From: Candidatus Thorarchaeota archaeon
GTDB lineage: Archaea; Asgardarchaeota; Thorarchaeia; Thorarchaeales; Thorarchaeaceae
DNA length: 44,948 nt
Direction of reading: 5' to 3'
NCBI GenBank assembly: GCA_004524435.1
Contig: SDNO01000002.1
Location: 1-44,948, forward strand
The notes under the pieces were generated by a model, which saw nothing but the letters and a program-made list of their open reading frames with translations, was not told where the DNA came from and did not search any database. Shown here in pieces: positions 9,162 to 18,564 of this stretch (position 1 is the first letter of the stretch; each line of letters opens with the position of its first letter). The translations under genes were made by a program, and so were the position numbers.

Positions 9162-9938
9162 ATGGGCTCGGTCTACACCATGAATGGCAGGACTACGAAA
9201 CAGATTCTTGCGACAACAGCATTCCTCTTGCTCATAACAGGTATGTTGGGGCTCTACCTTGTACAGATGGATTCTGGGGAGCAGTCCCTTGCCGTTCAGG
9301 ATCTCTCTTTCTCCGAAGGCACAGGAACTAGCGGTCTTCTGAACTCGACCCTAAGCATAGCCCCGGTGGAATTCGGCACGATGGATGCCTTCTCTTGGAC
9401 AGGATGTGCAGGTTCAATCTCAGGGCTGTTTGCATTGGGTCTTGGAACCGTCGCGACTGAGCGACGCGAAAGGAGCAGCGGGAAGCTGCGTGACCGAGTG
9501 GTGGCTGAAATTGCAGACCAGCCAGGAATACACTTACGTGAATTGAAGCGCACAGTCGACTGCGCCATGGGGGCTCTTCAGTATCACCTGCGAAATCTTG
9601 AAGATGAGCGTGTGGTTGAGTCTCACAAGTCAGGGAATACGAAGCATTTCTTCCTCTCTGAGTTCTCTTCGGACTCGGAAGTGCTCCATCTTGCCTCGGT
9701 GCTACGAAATCCCACCGCTCGAGTCATCCTTTGTGAGATTCTTGACGTTGGGAGGATAACTCAGGCTGAACTCAGCAGAAGCTTAGAACTCGATAAGAGC
9801 CTAGTCTCCTACTATGTTAGCAGTCTTCTAGAAGACGGCATTCTCAACTCCATTCGCGTCTTTGGCAGAGAGAAGCCGCTGGTACTAGCTGACTGGGCTC
9901 GGATGGAGCTTCCCAGTCTACTCTCTCTGATTCAGTAG
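9162..9938 (+). CDS. Membrane-anchored winged-helix (ArsR/MarR-like) transcriptional regulator
   Basis: N-terminal hydrophobic segments followed by two wHTH units ('GIHLRELKRTVDCAMGALQYHLRNLEDERVVES', 'ITQAELSRSLELDKSLVSYYVSSLLEDGIL'). Confidence 0.7.
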   Translation: MGSVYTMNGRTTKQILATTAFLLLITGMLGLYLVQMDSGEQSLAVQDLSFSEGTGTSGLLNSTLSIAPVEFGTMDAFSWTGCAGSISGLFALGLGTVATERRERSSGKLRDRVVAEIADQPGIHLRELKRTVDCAMGALQYHLRNLEDERVVESHKSGNTKHFFLSEFSSDSEVLHLASVLRNPTARVILCEILDVGRITQAELSRSLELDKSLVSYYVSSLLEDGILNSIRVFGREKPLVLADWARMELPSLLSLIQ

Positions 9939-10062
9939 AAGCGTGGTACGTTCGCCGTCCTACCTCTATCCTTATCTTCACAAAGGAATTGATGCCCAAC
10001 AAGGAAGGCGGGCCCATCAACGGTCCCAGTAGTTCGAACAAGTAACAACAGAGGCTACTTCC

Positions 10063-10812
10063 ATGGATGATGAGGCGTTTCTAGGAATCGATGAATCAGT
10101 TGATGACCTTGACATAGAGGGTCTGGAAGAGGTGGAGTATGCCGTTCGACTCAGCAATGTAAGCCGAACCTATACTCTTGGTACCCGAGAAGTTACGGCT
10201 CTGAACAATGTGAATCTAGAAGTGAGATCTGGTGATTACGTGGTCGTTCATGGTCCCTCTGGTTCTGGAAAGACGACTCTCTTGAACATCATCGGTTGCA
10301 TCGATCTGGCGACCTCAGGGCGGGTCCTCGTCATGGACGTGCCCATAGGTGACTACGACGAGTCTTTCAGAGCCACTTTCCGTCTTGCTAACACGGGTTT
10401 CGTCTTTCAGAGCTATAACCTCATTTCGACGCTGACCGCAATTGAGAATGTCATGTTTCCAATGCAGCTCCAAGACCATCCCGAGTCCGAACTACGAGAT
10501 GAAGGATCTCGACTGCTAGACTTGGTCAATCTAGGGGAACGTCAAGACCATCTGCCTTGGCAGTTGAGCTCTGGAGAGCAACAGAGAGTGGCGATTGCTA
10601 GAGCGCTTGCAAATGATCCCCCCGTACTTCTCGCGGACGAACCCACAGCAAATCTGGATCAGGAGAGTGCACAGATGATACGCGACATACTCTCGGGTCT
10701 GAACAGTGATGGCAGGACTGTCATCGTCATGACTCACGATCCAGCCATCATCTCTCATACAGGTACTCGCAGATTCACCATGAGCAAAGGAGAGCTGTCG
10801 GCGATTGAATGA
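10063..10812 (+). CDS. ABC transporter ATP-binding protein (LolD/MacB type)
   Basis: Walker A 'GPSGSGKTT', signature 'LSSGEQQRVAIARAL', Walker B 'VLLADEPTANLD'. Confidence 0.9.
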   Translation: MDDEAFLGIDESVDDLDIEGLEEVEYAVRLSNVSRTYTLGTREVTALNNVNLEVRSGDYVVVHGPSGSGKTTLLNIIGCIDLATSGRVLVMDVPIGDYDESFRATFRLANTGFVFQSYNLISTLTAIENVMFPMQLQDHPESELRDEGSRLLDLVNLGERQDHLPWQLSSGEQQRVAIARALANDPPVLLADEPTANLDQESAQMIRDILSGLNSDGRTVIVMTHDPAIISHTGTRRFTMSKGELSAIE

Positions 10813-12658
10813 AACACAGGACTACGCAAGCACTGACCTGAAGAGAAGACCCTTTCGCAGCGGTGTTGTTCTTCTCTCCATGACGACGTCCGTTGCCTCA
10901 ACGGTGTTTCTCTTCCTATTCGCGAACTCACTGCTCGATGTTACACTCCTGTTTACGTCTACAGGGTTGATGCAGTCTCTGAGTGTATTCTTTGAGGCAT
11001 TCATCTGGGCAACTCTGCTTCTGGTTATCGTGCTTGGTGGCGTTGTGGTCTCTAGTACCATCTCAATGGAGATGGTCAGCAGAAGAAAGGACATCGGACT
11101 CATGAAATCCATAGGTTCTCTGATGGATACCATATTTGACCACTTCATGGCTCAAGCGGTGATTCTCCTTCTGGCAAGCATCGTTCTGGGTGTTTCCTTT
11201 GGCACACTGTTCTATTTGATTGGGATGGGCTGGCTAGCATCTATGGCTCCCGGGCTGGAGTACACGTTTCAGTTTCCCTTTGTTCAGATTGGTCTCCTCG
11301 TCGGAATCTACCTCTTCCTCGGGTATTTCGCCTCACAGAAGCCCATCTACGATGCGGTGCACGAGTCACCCATTTCGGCATTGAATCCCGACATTGGTGA
11401 TCGTGTTCGTCGGGTTGGCTTGTTTGACTCCTTCGGATTACCCTTCAGGATTGCAACTCGGGGAACGGGACGTCGTGTCAAGGGGATGAGACGAACTCTT
11501 CTCTCTCTCTTCTTGGGTGTGACCATTGCATCAGTGATTTGGATAGGCGGCGGAATTGTTGAAACAACCACGGATGCCTACATAACCCGGTCAATGGGAA
11601 CGAATGTCATAGCTGTTGGAAATCCTCAGCTTCTTCAGCAATATTACAATGCCTACACCCTGACAGGGTCAGTGCTTGACTCCAACTTCTCCTTCGTCGG
11701 CAGCGACTCGCTTCTGCCTACTAGCTTGATCCAGAGTCTTGAGGATAACAGCCATGTTGAGTCATTGGAGTCCCGTCTAGTACACTATACCGGAATCAGG
11801 GAACTGCCTGGAATCATTCGGAATCCTACCACTAATGAGTACGAATGGGTCGGCCAGAACCGAACCAGTTCCTGCCTCATAATGGGAATAGACTGGCAAG
11901 AGACAGAGTCCACCTGGTACTATGAGGGGCTTGAGCCAAACGCCACAAATCAGGCCTGGGTCGGAGGCACGCTGGCCAATCAGGTCTACGAGGACCCTCT
12001 TGTACAGAGCCTGGCATTTGGGGGATTTGCCTTTGACATTCAAGCCGTCGCCTTTGAGTTGGCAAATGGTGGGATGGTCGCAATGGTCGATATTTCAGCC
12101 TTGCAGACGGTCTTAGACCTAGATGGGGCGAATCTACTGCTCCTCCGTGTGGACTCTTACTCAGAGGAGGCCATCTCCGAAATTGAATCTCTGGCTGAGG
12201 ACTACGGTTTTGGCATCTACCTTCAGGATGAGATTCTAAATGCAAATCTTGGAATCATCCACGACATCTGGTTCCTTCTGCAGCCGTTGTCTGTCATGGC
12301 ACTCATCGGTGCATTTCTGAATCTCATGAACTACCTCTTGGTATCGGTGTTCAGCAGGTTCCGAGACTACAAAATCATGCGAAGCATTGGCGCAACTCCA
12401 GACTTCATCGTCAAGACCATGATTGCAGAAGGCCTTGACATGGGTCTGAAATCGGGCGTTCCTGCAGTACTTGCTGCGACGCTCTTCAGCGTATACTTCT
12501 TGGTCCCTGAAGCCGCGGTCCCCTCTGTGCTCTATCTTCCGGCTTCCATGACGGTCATGATTATGTTTCTCGTCATAGTCACGCTTCTTGCTGCAATACC
12601 CGTCTACTACATCTTCAATAGGAAGTCAGATTTACAAGTATCCGAGTTCTCCGTGTGA
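10805..12658 (+). CDS. FtsX/MacB-like ABC transporter permease
   Basis: 'EMVSRRKDIGLMKSIGSLMDTIFDHFM' and 'SRFRDYKIMRSIGATPDFIVKTMIAEG' FtsX signatures; overlaps the ATPase stop; TTG start. Confidence 0.85.
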   Translation: MNETQDYASTDLKRRPFRSGVVLLSMTTSVASTVFLFLFANSLLDVTLLFTSTGLMQSLSVFFEAFIWATLLLVIVLGGVVVSSTISMEMVSRRKDIGLMKSIGSLMDTIFDHFMAQAVILLLASIVLGVSFGTLFYLIGMGWLASMAPGLEYTFQFPFVQIGLLVGIYLFLGYFASQKPIYDAVHESPISALNPDIGDRVRRVGLFDSFGLPFRIATRGTGRRVKGMRRTLLSLFLGVTIASVIWIGGGIVETTTDAYITRSMGTNVIAVGNPQLLQQYYNAYTLTGSVLDSNFSFVGSDSLLPTSLIQSLEDNSHVESLESRLVHYTGIRELPGIIRNPTTNEYEWVGQNRTSSCLIMGIDWQETESTWYYEGLEPNATNQAWVGGTLANQVYEDPLVQSLAFGGFAFDIQAVAFELANGGMVAMVDISALQTVLDLDGANLLLLRVDSYSEEAISEIESLAEDYGFGIYLQDEILNANLGIIHDIWFLLQPLSVMALIGAFLNLMNYLLVSVFSRFRDYKIMRSIGATPDFIVKTMIAEGLDMGLKSGVPAVLAATLFSVYFLVPEAAVPSVLYLPASMTVMIMFLVIVTLLAAIPVYYIFNRKSDLQVSEFSV

Positions 12659-12683
12659 CGATAACCTTCTTTAGAAGAAGCGG

Positions 12684-14372
12684 ATGGCCAACCTTAGGGA
12701 TATCACTATGTCCGGTAGGGACGAACAGGAATTCTCAATTCATTGGATTCAGGATGTTGTTGACAGGGTTCTTGCCCGAGATGTTGATGATTATCTGATA
12801 TCTGCTGGAAAGAGTCCAAGTGGAAGAATCCACATAGGCATACTAAGAGAGCTTATCGTATGCGACGTCATCAAACGCAGACTAGTGGAGCGGGGCAAGA
12901 ACGCCCGGACTATGTTCGTCATCGATGACTATGATCCTGTCAGGTCCTTCCCGCCCTCGACTTCTCTCTCACTTGACAAATACGCCGGAGTGCCCTATTC
13001 TGACGTACCCGACGAGTTTGGCTGCTGTGAGAGCTACGGCGCACACTGGGCAAATGAGCTCATAGAAACATTTCCTGAGTTTGGTATTGACCCTAAGATT
13101 GTATGGACATCCAAACTCTATGAGACCTCGGAGATGCTTGAGGAGGTTCGGATATGCCTCCGGAAGACCGAAACCATTCGTGACATCATGGTGGAATACG
13201 TGGCGCGCGACTTCAACGAGGAGCAGAAACAGCAGTATACTGAGGGGATGAAGACCTGGTTTCCTGCATCTATAGTCTGTCCTAATTGTGGGCGCCTGCA
13301 GAGTGGTGTCAAGGGCGGGATTGAACCTAACAGGGTGACCGAATATGATCCCAACACCGATGAGGTCAGTTTCGCCTGCCCTGGGTGTGGACATGCTGCG
13401 ACCCTCCCTCTCAGCGATGTTCGCATCAAGCTCACTTGGAGGGTTGACTGGCCTGCAAAGTGGCATCTCTTTAAGGTCACGTGCGAGCCTGCAGGCAAAG
13501 ATCACGCTGTCAAGGGGGGTTCCTACGATACTGGTCTCGAGGTATCTCGAAGAGTCTTTGGATGGAAAGGTCCTGTGAAGGTACCATACGAATGGGTCCA
13601 AATTGGTGGTCGCGACATGGCCACTTCTGAGGGAATCGTGTTCATTCCGAAGACTTGGCTTGAGATTGCACCTCCCGAGCTCTACAGGTTCCTGATGTTG
13701 AAAACCGACCTGAAGAGGACCATCAATATCCAACCAGACCGTATTCCCGACTTAGTAGATCGGTACGAGCGCTTTGAACGGAGTTACTATGGAATCGATA
13801 ATCCCACAGACGAGGAGCGAGAACTGGCCGAACTACTGTATCCATTGAGTGAAGCGGAAACACCCAGCGAGCACTTCATTCCAAAGTTGTCGTACAAGTT
13901 TGCGATAGTGACTTCCCAGCTAGAGGCGCTGCTGGGTAAGGAAGTTGTCCTAGAGAGATGCAAGGAGGCCGTCCGAAAGCAACATGATATTGAGGAGCTT
14001 TGCCCCGAAACAATCTCCCACATCCCGATTCGTTTGAGCCGGGCCAGGGCTTGGGTCTCCGAGTTTGGCTCTGAACGGGACCAGATTCAAGTCACCGAAG
14101 AGGTTCCCCAGGATGTGCGCCAGACTCTGAACGAGCAGGACCGAGAGTTTCTTGCCACGATGCTTGAGCTACTCAAAGGCCAGCCGAAGAATGACGAAGA
14201 GCTCCAGACTGCAGTCTTTGAAACAGCAAGAGAGATTGGCATGAAGCCTCGCCGGGCATTCACCGTATTCTATCGATTACTCATCTCCAGAAAATCGGGT
14301 CCGCGACTTGGTCCTCTCCTCAATCTCTTGGGGCCGGATTGGGTTGCACAGAGGATAGAGTCCATACTCTAG
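12684..14372 (+). CDS. lysK: Lysyl-tRNA synthetase, class I
   Basis: 'SAGKSPSGRIHIGILRELIVCDVIKRRL', zinc ligands 'CPNCGR..CPGCGH', 'EIAPPELYRFLMLKTDLKRTINI'. Confidence 0.85.
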   Translation: MANLRDITMSGRDEQEFSIHWIQDVVDRVLARDVDDYLISAGKSPSGRIHIGILRELIVCDVIKRRLVERGKNARTMFVIDDYDPVRSFPPSTSLSLDKYAGVPYSDVPDEFGCCESYGAHWANELIETFPEFGIDPKIVWTSKLYETSEMLEEVRICLRKTETIRDIMVEYVARDFNEEQKQQYTEGMKTWFPASIVCPNCGRLQSGVKGGIEPNRVTEYDPNTDEVSFACPGCGHAATLPLSDVRIKLTWRVDWPAKWHLFKVTCEPAGKDHAVKGGSYDTGLEVSRRVFGWKGPVKVPYEWVQIGGRDMATSEGIVFIPKTWLEIAPPELYRFLMLKTDLKRTINIQPDRIPDLVDRYERFERSYYGIDNPTDEERELAELLYPLSEAETPSEHFIPKLSYKFAIVTSQLEALLGKEVVLERCKEAVRKQHDIEELCPETISHIPIRLSRARAWVSEFGSERDQIQVTEEVPQDVRQTLNEQDREFLATMLELLKGQPKNDEELQTAVFETAREIGMKPRRAFTVFYRLLISRKSGPRLGPLLNLLGPDWVAQRIESIL

Positions 14373-14422
14373 ATGCCTGCTCTACCAGACTCCGCAACAG
14401 CTTTATTAGCAGGTCGAAAGTG

Positions 14423-14439
14423 GGCCACGAGCTGTGGCC
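14423..14439. promoter_or_regulatory. Perfect inverted repeat GGCCAC-GAGCT-GTGGCC near the predicted start site of the phosphatidyltransferase gene
   Basis: TATA-like CTTTATTAG at 14401-14409; inverted repeat about 20-30 nt downstream; ATG at 14450. Confidence 0.4.
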
Positions 14440-14449
14440 TGTGATCTAG

Positions 14450-15172
14450 ATGCTGGGTAAACTGAGAGAAAGATATCAGAGAGCGATGCTGCCTGTTGGA
14501 AGGGTACTGGCTAAGACCGGCATAACCCCTAATGCTATTACTGCGTTGACTCTGATGGTTTCGATTGTGAGCGCTTATTTCTTCTATCTCGGAGACTTAT
14601 TGGTTGGCTTCGTGATAATGCTCTTGACTGTAGTCATGGACATGTTTGATGGGGCGGTGGCGAGGGCGGCTAATCTTGCATCTCCATTTGGCGCAACTTT
14701 CGATCATACGCTCGACCGATACGCCGAGTTCTTCTTCATTCTCGGACTCATGGCTGGCCCGTCTGGCACACCGAATATCGTATGGTGGCCTTATGCCACA
14801 GGTGATAGTTTCGTTCCTTGGTTCTGGGGATTTGTCGCCCTCTTTGGAATGCTCATGGCAAGCTTTTCCAGAGCAAAGGCTGAGTCCGTGGGCGGCATGG
14901 AGAACTGTGCTGTCGGAATTGCCGAGCGACAGGAGAAGCTCCTCCTCCAGTTTGCAGGCATTCTCTTGCTTGCGTTGCCTACGACGAACATCTGGATGGA
15001 TTTCCTCAGTATCTTTCCGACACCATTCACGACATTCTTCGCTGCAATCCAGATTACCAATGTACTCACACTCTGCATTGTAATTGTGGCCATTCTCTCT
15101 CATATCACTGTGGCTCAGCGTTTAGCATACGCACGAAAGGTCATCTTGTCAGAAGAGCAGGAAGCGACATAG
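14450..15172 (+). CDS. CDP-alcohol phosphatidyltransferase (likely archaetidylinositol phosphate synthase)
   Basis: 'DMFDGAVARAANLASPFGATFDHTLDR' = DxxDGxxARx(8)GxxxDxxxDR; 'ENCAVGIAERQEKLLLQ'. Confidence 0.8.
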   Translation: MLGKLRERYQRAMLPVGRVLAKTGITPNAITALTLMVSIVSAYFFYLGDLLVGFVIMLLTVVMDMFDGAVARAANLASPFGATFDHTLDRYAEFFFILGLMAGPSGTPNIVWWPYATGDSFVPWFWGFVALFGMLMASFSRAKAESVGGMENCAVGIAERQEKLLLQFAGILLLALPTTNIWMDFLSIFPTPFTTFFAAIQITNVLTLCIVIVAILSHITVAQRLAYARKVILSEEQEAT

Positions 15173-15173
15173 A

Positions 15174-16085
15174 ATGTATAGAGCACTTGTCGTGGGAAAC
15201 CCTGCTTACCGAAAGATGGTCGGTGCATCCGGTGGGAATGGTCAGCATCTTCCCTCTGGGCCTGCTATACATACAGCGCAAGTCATCACTAAGCTGGGTG
15301 TCGAGGAATCTGCACTGATTGGGTGCACCTCGAGAAGTACGAGGCAACAACTGTCTGCTGACCTCGACCTCTGTGGCATCAAAGAGCGGCATCTCATCGA
15401 GTGTGAGGAGACCAATCGTTTCACAATCAACCTGCCTGGAACCACACCCCCCACATCGGAGCTCATGGGGCTTGGTGATGCAATTCGGATACGGGATTTT
15501 CCTGAGGAGTTTCTGAGAACAGAGTGTATCCTTCTCAGTCCGATACTCCAGGAGGTTGATATGGAACTCATAGAGTGGCTCTCCAATTCTTCTGATGCAA
15601 TCATCCTCTGGAATCCTCAGCTGTACCAGGTGAGCTTGAAACGAGGATTGGCCGCGAACATTGATACGCGTACAATACGTCAAATCCTCCGCTTGGTGGA
15701 CGTAATCAAAATCAACCGCACTGAAGCGTTTCTCATGACGGATGACAAAGACCCCTTTGTTGCTGCTGAAATCCTCGTTGAATGGGGGGCCCCCCTCGCC
15801 GCGGTCACTTTAGATTCTGAGGGCAGCATAGTCTATGATGGCAAAGATTTCTTCGTCGTTCCAGCATATCCAGCCAAGATAACAGAGACATACGGTGCAG
15901 GAGACGCCTATCTGGCAGGCTTTGCCCTGAGAACGATAGAGGGCGCCAGTCTTGCTGAGTGTGGCGCCTTCGGGACTGCCGCAGCCAGTATGATGATTGA
16001 ACGTTTGGAATGTGAATCCAATATCACGTATCCGGGGATAATGAAGCGCTCAGAAGAGCTATATCCAAGAATCACTGTTCGTTAG
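15174..16085 (+). CDS. PfkB-family sugar kinase
   Basis: 'ITETYGAGDAYLAGFALRTIEGASLAECGAFGTAAASMMIE'. Confidence 0.85.
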   Translation: MYRALVVGNPAYRKMVGASGGNGQHLPSGPAIHTAQVITKLGVEESALIGCTSRSTRQQLSADLDLCGIKERHLIECEETNRFTINLPGTTPPTSELMGLGDAIRIRDFPEEFLRTECILLSPILQEVDMELIEWLSNSSDAIILWNPQLYQVSLKRGLAANIDTRTIRQILRLVDVIKINRTEAFLMTDDKDPFVAAEILVEWGAPLAAVTLDSEGSIVYDGKDFFVVPAYPAKITETYGAGDAYLAGFALRTIEGASLAECGAFGTAAASMMIERLECESNITYPGIMKRSEELYPRITVR

Positions 16086-16429
16086 CTTACCTGTGTGAGA
16101 TCAAAGACCTTCTCAAGCGTTTCAAGTAGGAATTCTTTTGCATCTCTCATCGCCTGTAGCCCCTCATCGGTTATCCCGTAGTATTTCCGGGGTGACTCGT
16201 CTCGCTCTTGTTCCTCGATGAGCCCATCTTTCACAAGGCGATATATTATTGCATAGCCGCTTACGGTTGCCGGCGAGAAACCGAATCTCTCGGTGACCAG
16301 ATTCTTGATCTCATACCCGTACCTTGGTTTCTCCTGTAATAGGCGGAGAATATAGATCCACAACATCTCTTTGGTGAGTTTCTTGACCAATCTATGAATT
16401 GCTTTTGGCCGGTCTGAAGACGGTTTCAT
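16082..16429 (-). CDS. PadR-family transcriptional regulator
   Basis: 'LLQEKPRYGYEIKNLVTERFGFSPATVSGYAIIYRLVKDGLIEEQ...RKYYGITDEGLQAMRDA'; ATG at 16429 overlaps the upstream TrmY stop (ATGA). Confidence 0.85.
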   Translation of the reverse strand: MKPSSDRPKAIHRLVKKLTKEMLWIYILRLLQEKPRYGYEIKNLVTERFGFSPATVSGYAIIYRLVKDGLIEEQERDESPRKYYGITDEGLQAMRDAKEFLLETLEKVFDLTQVS

Positions 16430-17022
16430 CTGTTTTTCATCCCTTCCATTTCCGAGATCACCGACGCTATGCAATGGCTACTCAGATAGCTGTGCGGTCC
16501 CAATGAGATTGGGCTGATGTCTAGCTGGCCAATCATATGCAGGATGTCCTTACCAAATCCCTGATGGTCTCCAAGGATAAAACTGTTCTGCGCTTCCACA
16601 TCGAGGTTCGTGATAGACCGGATATCCGGCCCACTCTCCTCGAGCACCCAGAGGCTGCTATTCTCCTCCGCAAGAAGACTTCGGAGTAGTTCCTTCGTGT
16701 CAACTGATTGTTTCTCTATGAGGTCGCTATCATTGCCATCTAAGACCGACTGGATCTCTTCAGCCCACGCTCTCTCCCCAACAGGTATTCTCCCGCCAGG
16801 ATGGTGGAACAAAAGAGCGACATCCTCCGGTAATAGGACGATGAGCTCAAGGGCGTTTCTTGGCCACTGGTCGGGTCCCCAGTCAAAACAGGCAGCAAGA
16901 TCACGGCAGAGAAGGTCTATCCTCTTCCCTGAGCCGGGAAGGTCCTTCAGAATGAATCTCCCATCTCTCGGGCCGTCTAGAAGCAGTTGAATGAACCTGA
17001 GCAAAGGTTGTTCTCGAGTCAT
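16426..17022 (-). CDS. trmY: tRNA (pseudouridine(54)-N1)-methyltransferase TrmY
   Basis: 'RFILKDLPGSGKRIDLLCRDLAACF', 'NSFILGDHQGF', 'ISLGPHSYLSSHCI' SPOUT/TrmY motifs. Confidence 0.8.
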   Translation of the reverse strand: MTREQPLLRFIQLLLDGPRDGRFILKDLPGSGKRIDLLCRDLAACFDWGPDQWPRNALELIVLLPEDVALLFHHPGGRIPVGERAWAEEIQSVLDGNDSDLIEKQSVDTKELLRSLLAEENSSLWVLEESGPDIRSITNLDVEAQNSFILGDHQGFGKDILHMIGQLDISPISLGPHSYLSSHCIASVISEMEGMKNR

Positions 17023-17099
17023 CTGGAATACCAGCTACCTTGAAGTTACAAGTTCTTGATGCCTTGCGTATTGAATGATCGGGCATTGTGGATTTGTTC

Positions 17100-17399
17100 T
17101 CAGCTTCTGCGCTTGCCCTCTTCTCGAATCTGTACGCGTCCCGAGTGCACAGCGCAACTAATGCAATAGTACTGAGTGATCTTCTTCGTATGGATGAAGG
17201 CACCCTGTTTCCTCAATTCCCGTGCCAGCTGTGGGTCAACAGGAGATACTCGGCGTGTGTACTTCTTTGCCTTGTCTGCGGGGACAATCCGTCCGCATTT
17301 GGAGCACTGTACTGTACCGGTCTTTCCTGATTTACCCTTGCTTCGGCCACCCGATTTTCTCTTTTTAGCCAATTCTAGACCACCGTATGGGGTTGTCAA
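17100..17399 (-). CDS. rps26e: Ribosomal protein eS26 (S26e)
   Basis: 'KRKSGGRSKGKSGKTGTVQCSKCGRIVPADKAKKYTRRVSPVDPQLARELRKQGAFIHTKKITQYYCISCAVHSGRVQIR'. Confidence 0.9.
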   Translation of the reverse strand: MTTPYGGLELAKKRKSGGRSKGKSGKTGTVQCSKCGRIVPADKAKKYTRRVSPVDPQLARELRKQGAFIHTKKITQYYCISCAVHSGRVQIREEGKRRS

Positions 17400-17444
17400 C
17401 GGGGCCTCAGAGGCTGACCTTAAAACATCTTGCCTTACGCCGAA

Positions 17445-18518
17445 CTACCAGAACGGACTGAAGGTCTCAACGATAGACTCCATGATTCTCTCGTTGCTCT
17501 CCACAATGAGTTCGTTTATCTCTCTCTCCACTTGATCTTGTAGCGAAGGGAGTGATTTCTCGGCTAGGCCATGGAGAGATGCTTCAATGGATGGCCCGAT
17601 GGCGAAGGGATTGTAACCCCCCTCTAGTACCCAGAATGAGCCCATTGCATTCACCTCACGCACCAGATCAGAAACTGCTTTTCCAATATGGTGAAACGTA
17701 GAACTATCAACGTCCATGTTTCCTACAGGGTCAGCATAATGGGGGTCATAACCTGCCGAAACTGCAATGATATCAGGATCGAAGGAACGAACGGCCGGTT
17801 CTATGATTTTTTCAAACGCACTTCTATAAGAGGCATCAGGTGAGAAGTCAATGAGGGGAATATTCACGTTGGTGCCTTCTGCATCACCATATCCAATCTC
17901 TGAGAAGTGGCCTGTGCCGTAGTTCTCATAGTCGTATTCATGAATCGAGATGTACTGTACATCCGGGTCCGCATAGAACACATCTGCTGTACCATTGCCG
18001 TGATGATCGTCGAAATCGATGATGCTAACTTGCCCGATTCCATCCTTGGCTTGAAGGTTCTTCACTGCGATGGCAATATTATTGAAATAGCAGAGTCCCA
18101 TTGCGGTGGAGATGGATGCATGATGACCTGGAGGACGCATGAGCGAAAAGGCATGACGAACCTCTTTCTCATACACAGCTTCTCCCGCACGCACGGCTCC
18201 ACCCACGGCACGTAGAGCACTTCGTAGGAGTTCTGGACTAGCATATGCCGCCTCTCCAATCTGCCCGCTGCCCAGATCTGTCATGAGTCTGACTGAGTCA
18301 ACAAGGTACTCGCTATGAACACTCAGAGCCATCTCTATGGGCACCTTGGGAGCTTGCTGGGTCTTCACTCTTCCAAGCACCCCTCGTTCCTTGAGATAGA
18401 CTTCTGCCATCTGCACTCGCAATGGGTTCTCAAAGGACTCCAGATGGGGGCGTGGAAAGGGCATATTATGCTGGATTGAGCTCGGATGTGAGAGAAACAG
18501 AATCTTGTCCCAGGCCAA
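17445..18518 (-). CDS. Histone deacetylase / acetoin-utilisation (arginase-deacetylase) family protein
   Basis: 'RPPGHHAS', 'IIDFDDHHGNGTADVFYADPDVQYISIHEYD', 'IIAVSAGYDPHYADPVG', 'LEGGYNP'. Confidence 0.9.
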   Translation of the reverse strand: MAWDKILFLSHPSSIQHNMPFPRPHLESFENPLRVQMAEVYLKERGVLGRVKTQQAPKVPIEMALSVHSEYLVDSVRLMTDLGSGQIGEAAYASPELLRSALRAVGGAVRAGEAVYEKEVRHAFSLMRPPGHHASISTAMGLCYFNNIAIAVKNLQAKDGIGQVSIIDFDDHHGNGTADVFYADPDVQYISIHEYDYENYGTGHFSEIGYGDAEGTNVNIPLIDFSPDASYRSAFEKIIEPAVRSFDPDIIAVSAGYDPHYADPVGNMDVDSSTFHHIGKAVSDLVREVNAMGSFWVLEGGYNPFAIGPSIEASLHGLAEKSLPSLQDQVEREINELIVESNERIMESIVETFSPFW

Positions 18519-18564
18519 GAATATTCACCAACGTCAGGCAGTGCATTGTTTCATTAAATCCTTG

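Noticed and set aside
12969-13733. 254-aa minus-strand ORF opposite LysRS
   Set aside because: Shadow ORF fully antisense to a confidently identified gene; translation lacks recognisable domain character.
15141-15683. 180-aa minus-strand ORF opposite the PfkB kinase
   Set aside because: Shadow ORF of a strong PfkB gene.
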